Assembly (NCBI GenBank): GCA_902796505.1
Contig: CADBPA010000252.1
Coordinates: forward strand, 1-6,790
Direction of reading: 5' to 3'
Origin: an uncultured Ruminococcus sp.
GTDB lineage: Bacteria; Bacillota; Clostridia; Oscillospirales; CAG-272
DNA length: 6,790 nt
The notes under the pieces: generated by a model
What the model was told of the DNA's origin: nothing
Database searches by the model: none
The model's input: the letters and a program-made list of their open reading frames with translations, nothing else
Shown here: piece by piece, positions 6,104 to 6,790 of the stretch
Position numbering within the stretch: the first letter of the stretch is position 1
Layout of the letters: the number at the start of each line of letters is the position of its first letter
Program-made: the position numbers and the translations under genes

Positions 6104-6790
6104 ATGTATTTAAAATCACTCGTCCTTCACGGATTCAAGTCCTTTCCGAACCGCACGGTTCTGACGTTTGAACGGGGGGCAACCGTCATCGTCGGCCCGA
6201 ACGGAAGCGGAAAATCGAACATTTCGGACGCAATGCGCTGGGTGCTCGGCGAGCTTTCCAGCCGAAATATCCGCGGAACGAAGATGGAAGACGTCATTTT
6301 CGGCGGAACCGACGATCGCCGCCCGATGGGGTTTGCGGAGGTCTCGGTCTGTTTCGACAATTCCGATCCCGAAAACCGTCTGGATTCCGAATTCGATGAA
6401 GTAACGGTCACCCGCCGCTATTACCGCACGGGGGAAAGTGAATATCTGATCAACAAACAGCCGAAGCGCCTGCGCGATATTTACGAGCTTTTCATGAATA
6501 CCGGCGTCGGCCGCGAGGGCTATTCGATCATCGGACAGGGCAAGATCGCCGAGATCGTCTCCAAAAAGAGCGAGGACCGCAGAACGATCTTTGAGGAAGC
6601 CGCCGGAATTTCCAAATACCGCCACCGCAAAGAAGAGTCGATGCGCAATCTGAAAACCGTTCAGGAGAATATGGATCGCGTCAAAGACATTCTGACCGAG
6701 CTGGAAAACCGCGTCGGGCCTCTGGAAAAGGAAGCCGAGCGCGCGCGGCGGGGACTTGCCGTTTACGAAGAGAAAAAGCGGGCAGACGTC
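6104..6790 (+). CDS. smc: Chromosome segregation protein SMC, N-terminal part, 3' end outside window
   Basis: The first 229 residues of the SMC ATPase, which with ScpA and ScpB forms the bacterial condensin that loops and segregates chromosomes. The frame is open to the last base; full-length members have about 1,180 residues, so roughly a fifth is visible. It begins MYLKSLVLHGFKSFPNRTVL. The Walker A motif GPNGSGKSN is at residues 31-39, followed by ISDAMRWVLGE and IRGTKMEDVIFGG, with Arg57 at the place of the B. subtilis arginine finger. TVTRRYYRTGESEYLIN precedes the Q-loop YSIIGQGKIAEI (Gln145) and the FEEAAGISKY segment (163-172). From about residue 172 the charged heptad-like sequence marks the start of the first coiled coil. 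GELS replaces the common GEQS at residues 49-52, a mild divergence. The Walker B and signature motifs lie beyond the window. Its position after rnc is the usual one, and ftsY would be expected next. Confidence 0.97.
   Translation, partial: MYLKSLVLHGFKSFPNRTVLTFERGATVIVGPNGSGKSNISDAMRWVLGELSSRNIRGTKMEDVIFGGTDDRRPMGFAEVSVCFDNSDPENRLDSEFDEVTVTRRYYRTGESEYLINKQPKRLRDIYELFMNTGVGREGYSIIGQGKIAEIVSKKSEDRRTIFEEAAGISKYRHRKEESMRNLKTVQENMDRVKDILTELENRVGPLEKEAERARRGLAVYEEKKRADV

Overview
The window holds six housekeeping genes packed head to tail on the + strand, with no RNA gene, mobile element, CRISPR array or gene-free stretch over 50 bases. In order: the 3' end of dprA (DNA uptake and recombination), topA (topoisomerase I), trmFO (folate-dependent tRNA m5U54 methyltransferase), plsX (phosphate acyltransferase of phospholipid synthesis), rnc (RNase III) and the 5' end of smc (chromosome condensin). 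Both outer genes are cut by the window edges.

The order dprA-topA-trmFO and the order plsX-rnc-smc are both characteristic of Bacillota (Firmicutes). Here the two blocks are joined directly, without the xerC/hslVU/codY genes that often follow trmFO in Bacilli and without the fab genes or acpP that often sit between plsX and rnc. The high GC content (roughly 57-58% by eye), the strong C/G preference at third codon positions and the protein sequences suggest a GC-rich member of the Clostridia, perhaps an Oscillospiraceae-like or Christensenellales-like gut lineage. The taxonomic placement is inference.

Layout: dprA ends at 628; topA runs 671-2950; trmFO overlaps topA by ATGA (2947-4290); plsX overlaps trmFO by ATGA (4287-5321); rnc starts 26 bases later (5348-6082); smc starts 21 bases later (6104 to the right edge). 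No convincing promoter or terminator was found, so the six genes look like part of one operon controlled mainly at translation. The products serve DNA processing and topology, chromosome organisation, tRNA modification, RNA processing and membrane lipid synthesis. They share growth-related roles rather than one pathway.

I see no sign of a new multi-gene system. The most notable signals are in translation control. (1) The topA Shine-Dalgarno lies 23 bases from the ATG, but a perfect 5-bp hairpin between them would shorten the effective spacing to about 9. (2) A consensus Shine-Dalgarno with an in-frame GTG sits inside the end of trmFO, 71 bases before plsX, which has no Shine-Dalgarno of its own. 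(3) A strong hairpin lies early in plsX. (4) GATC is about four-fold over-represented across the window.
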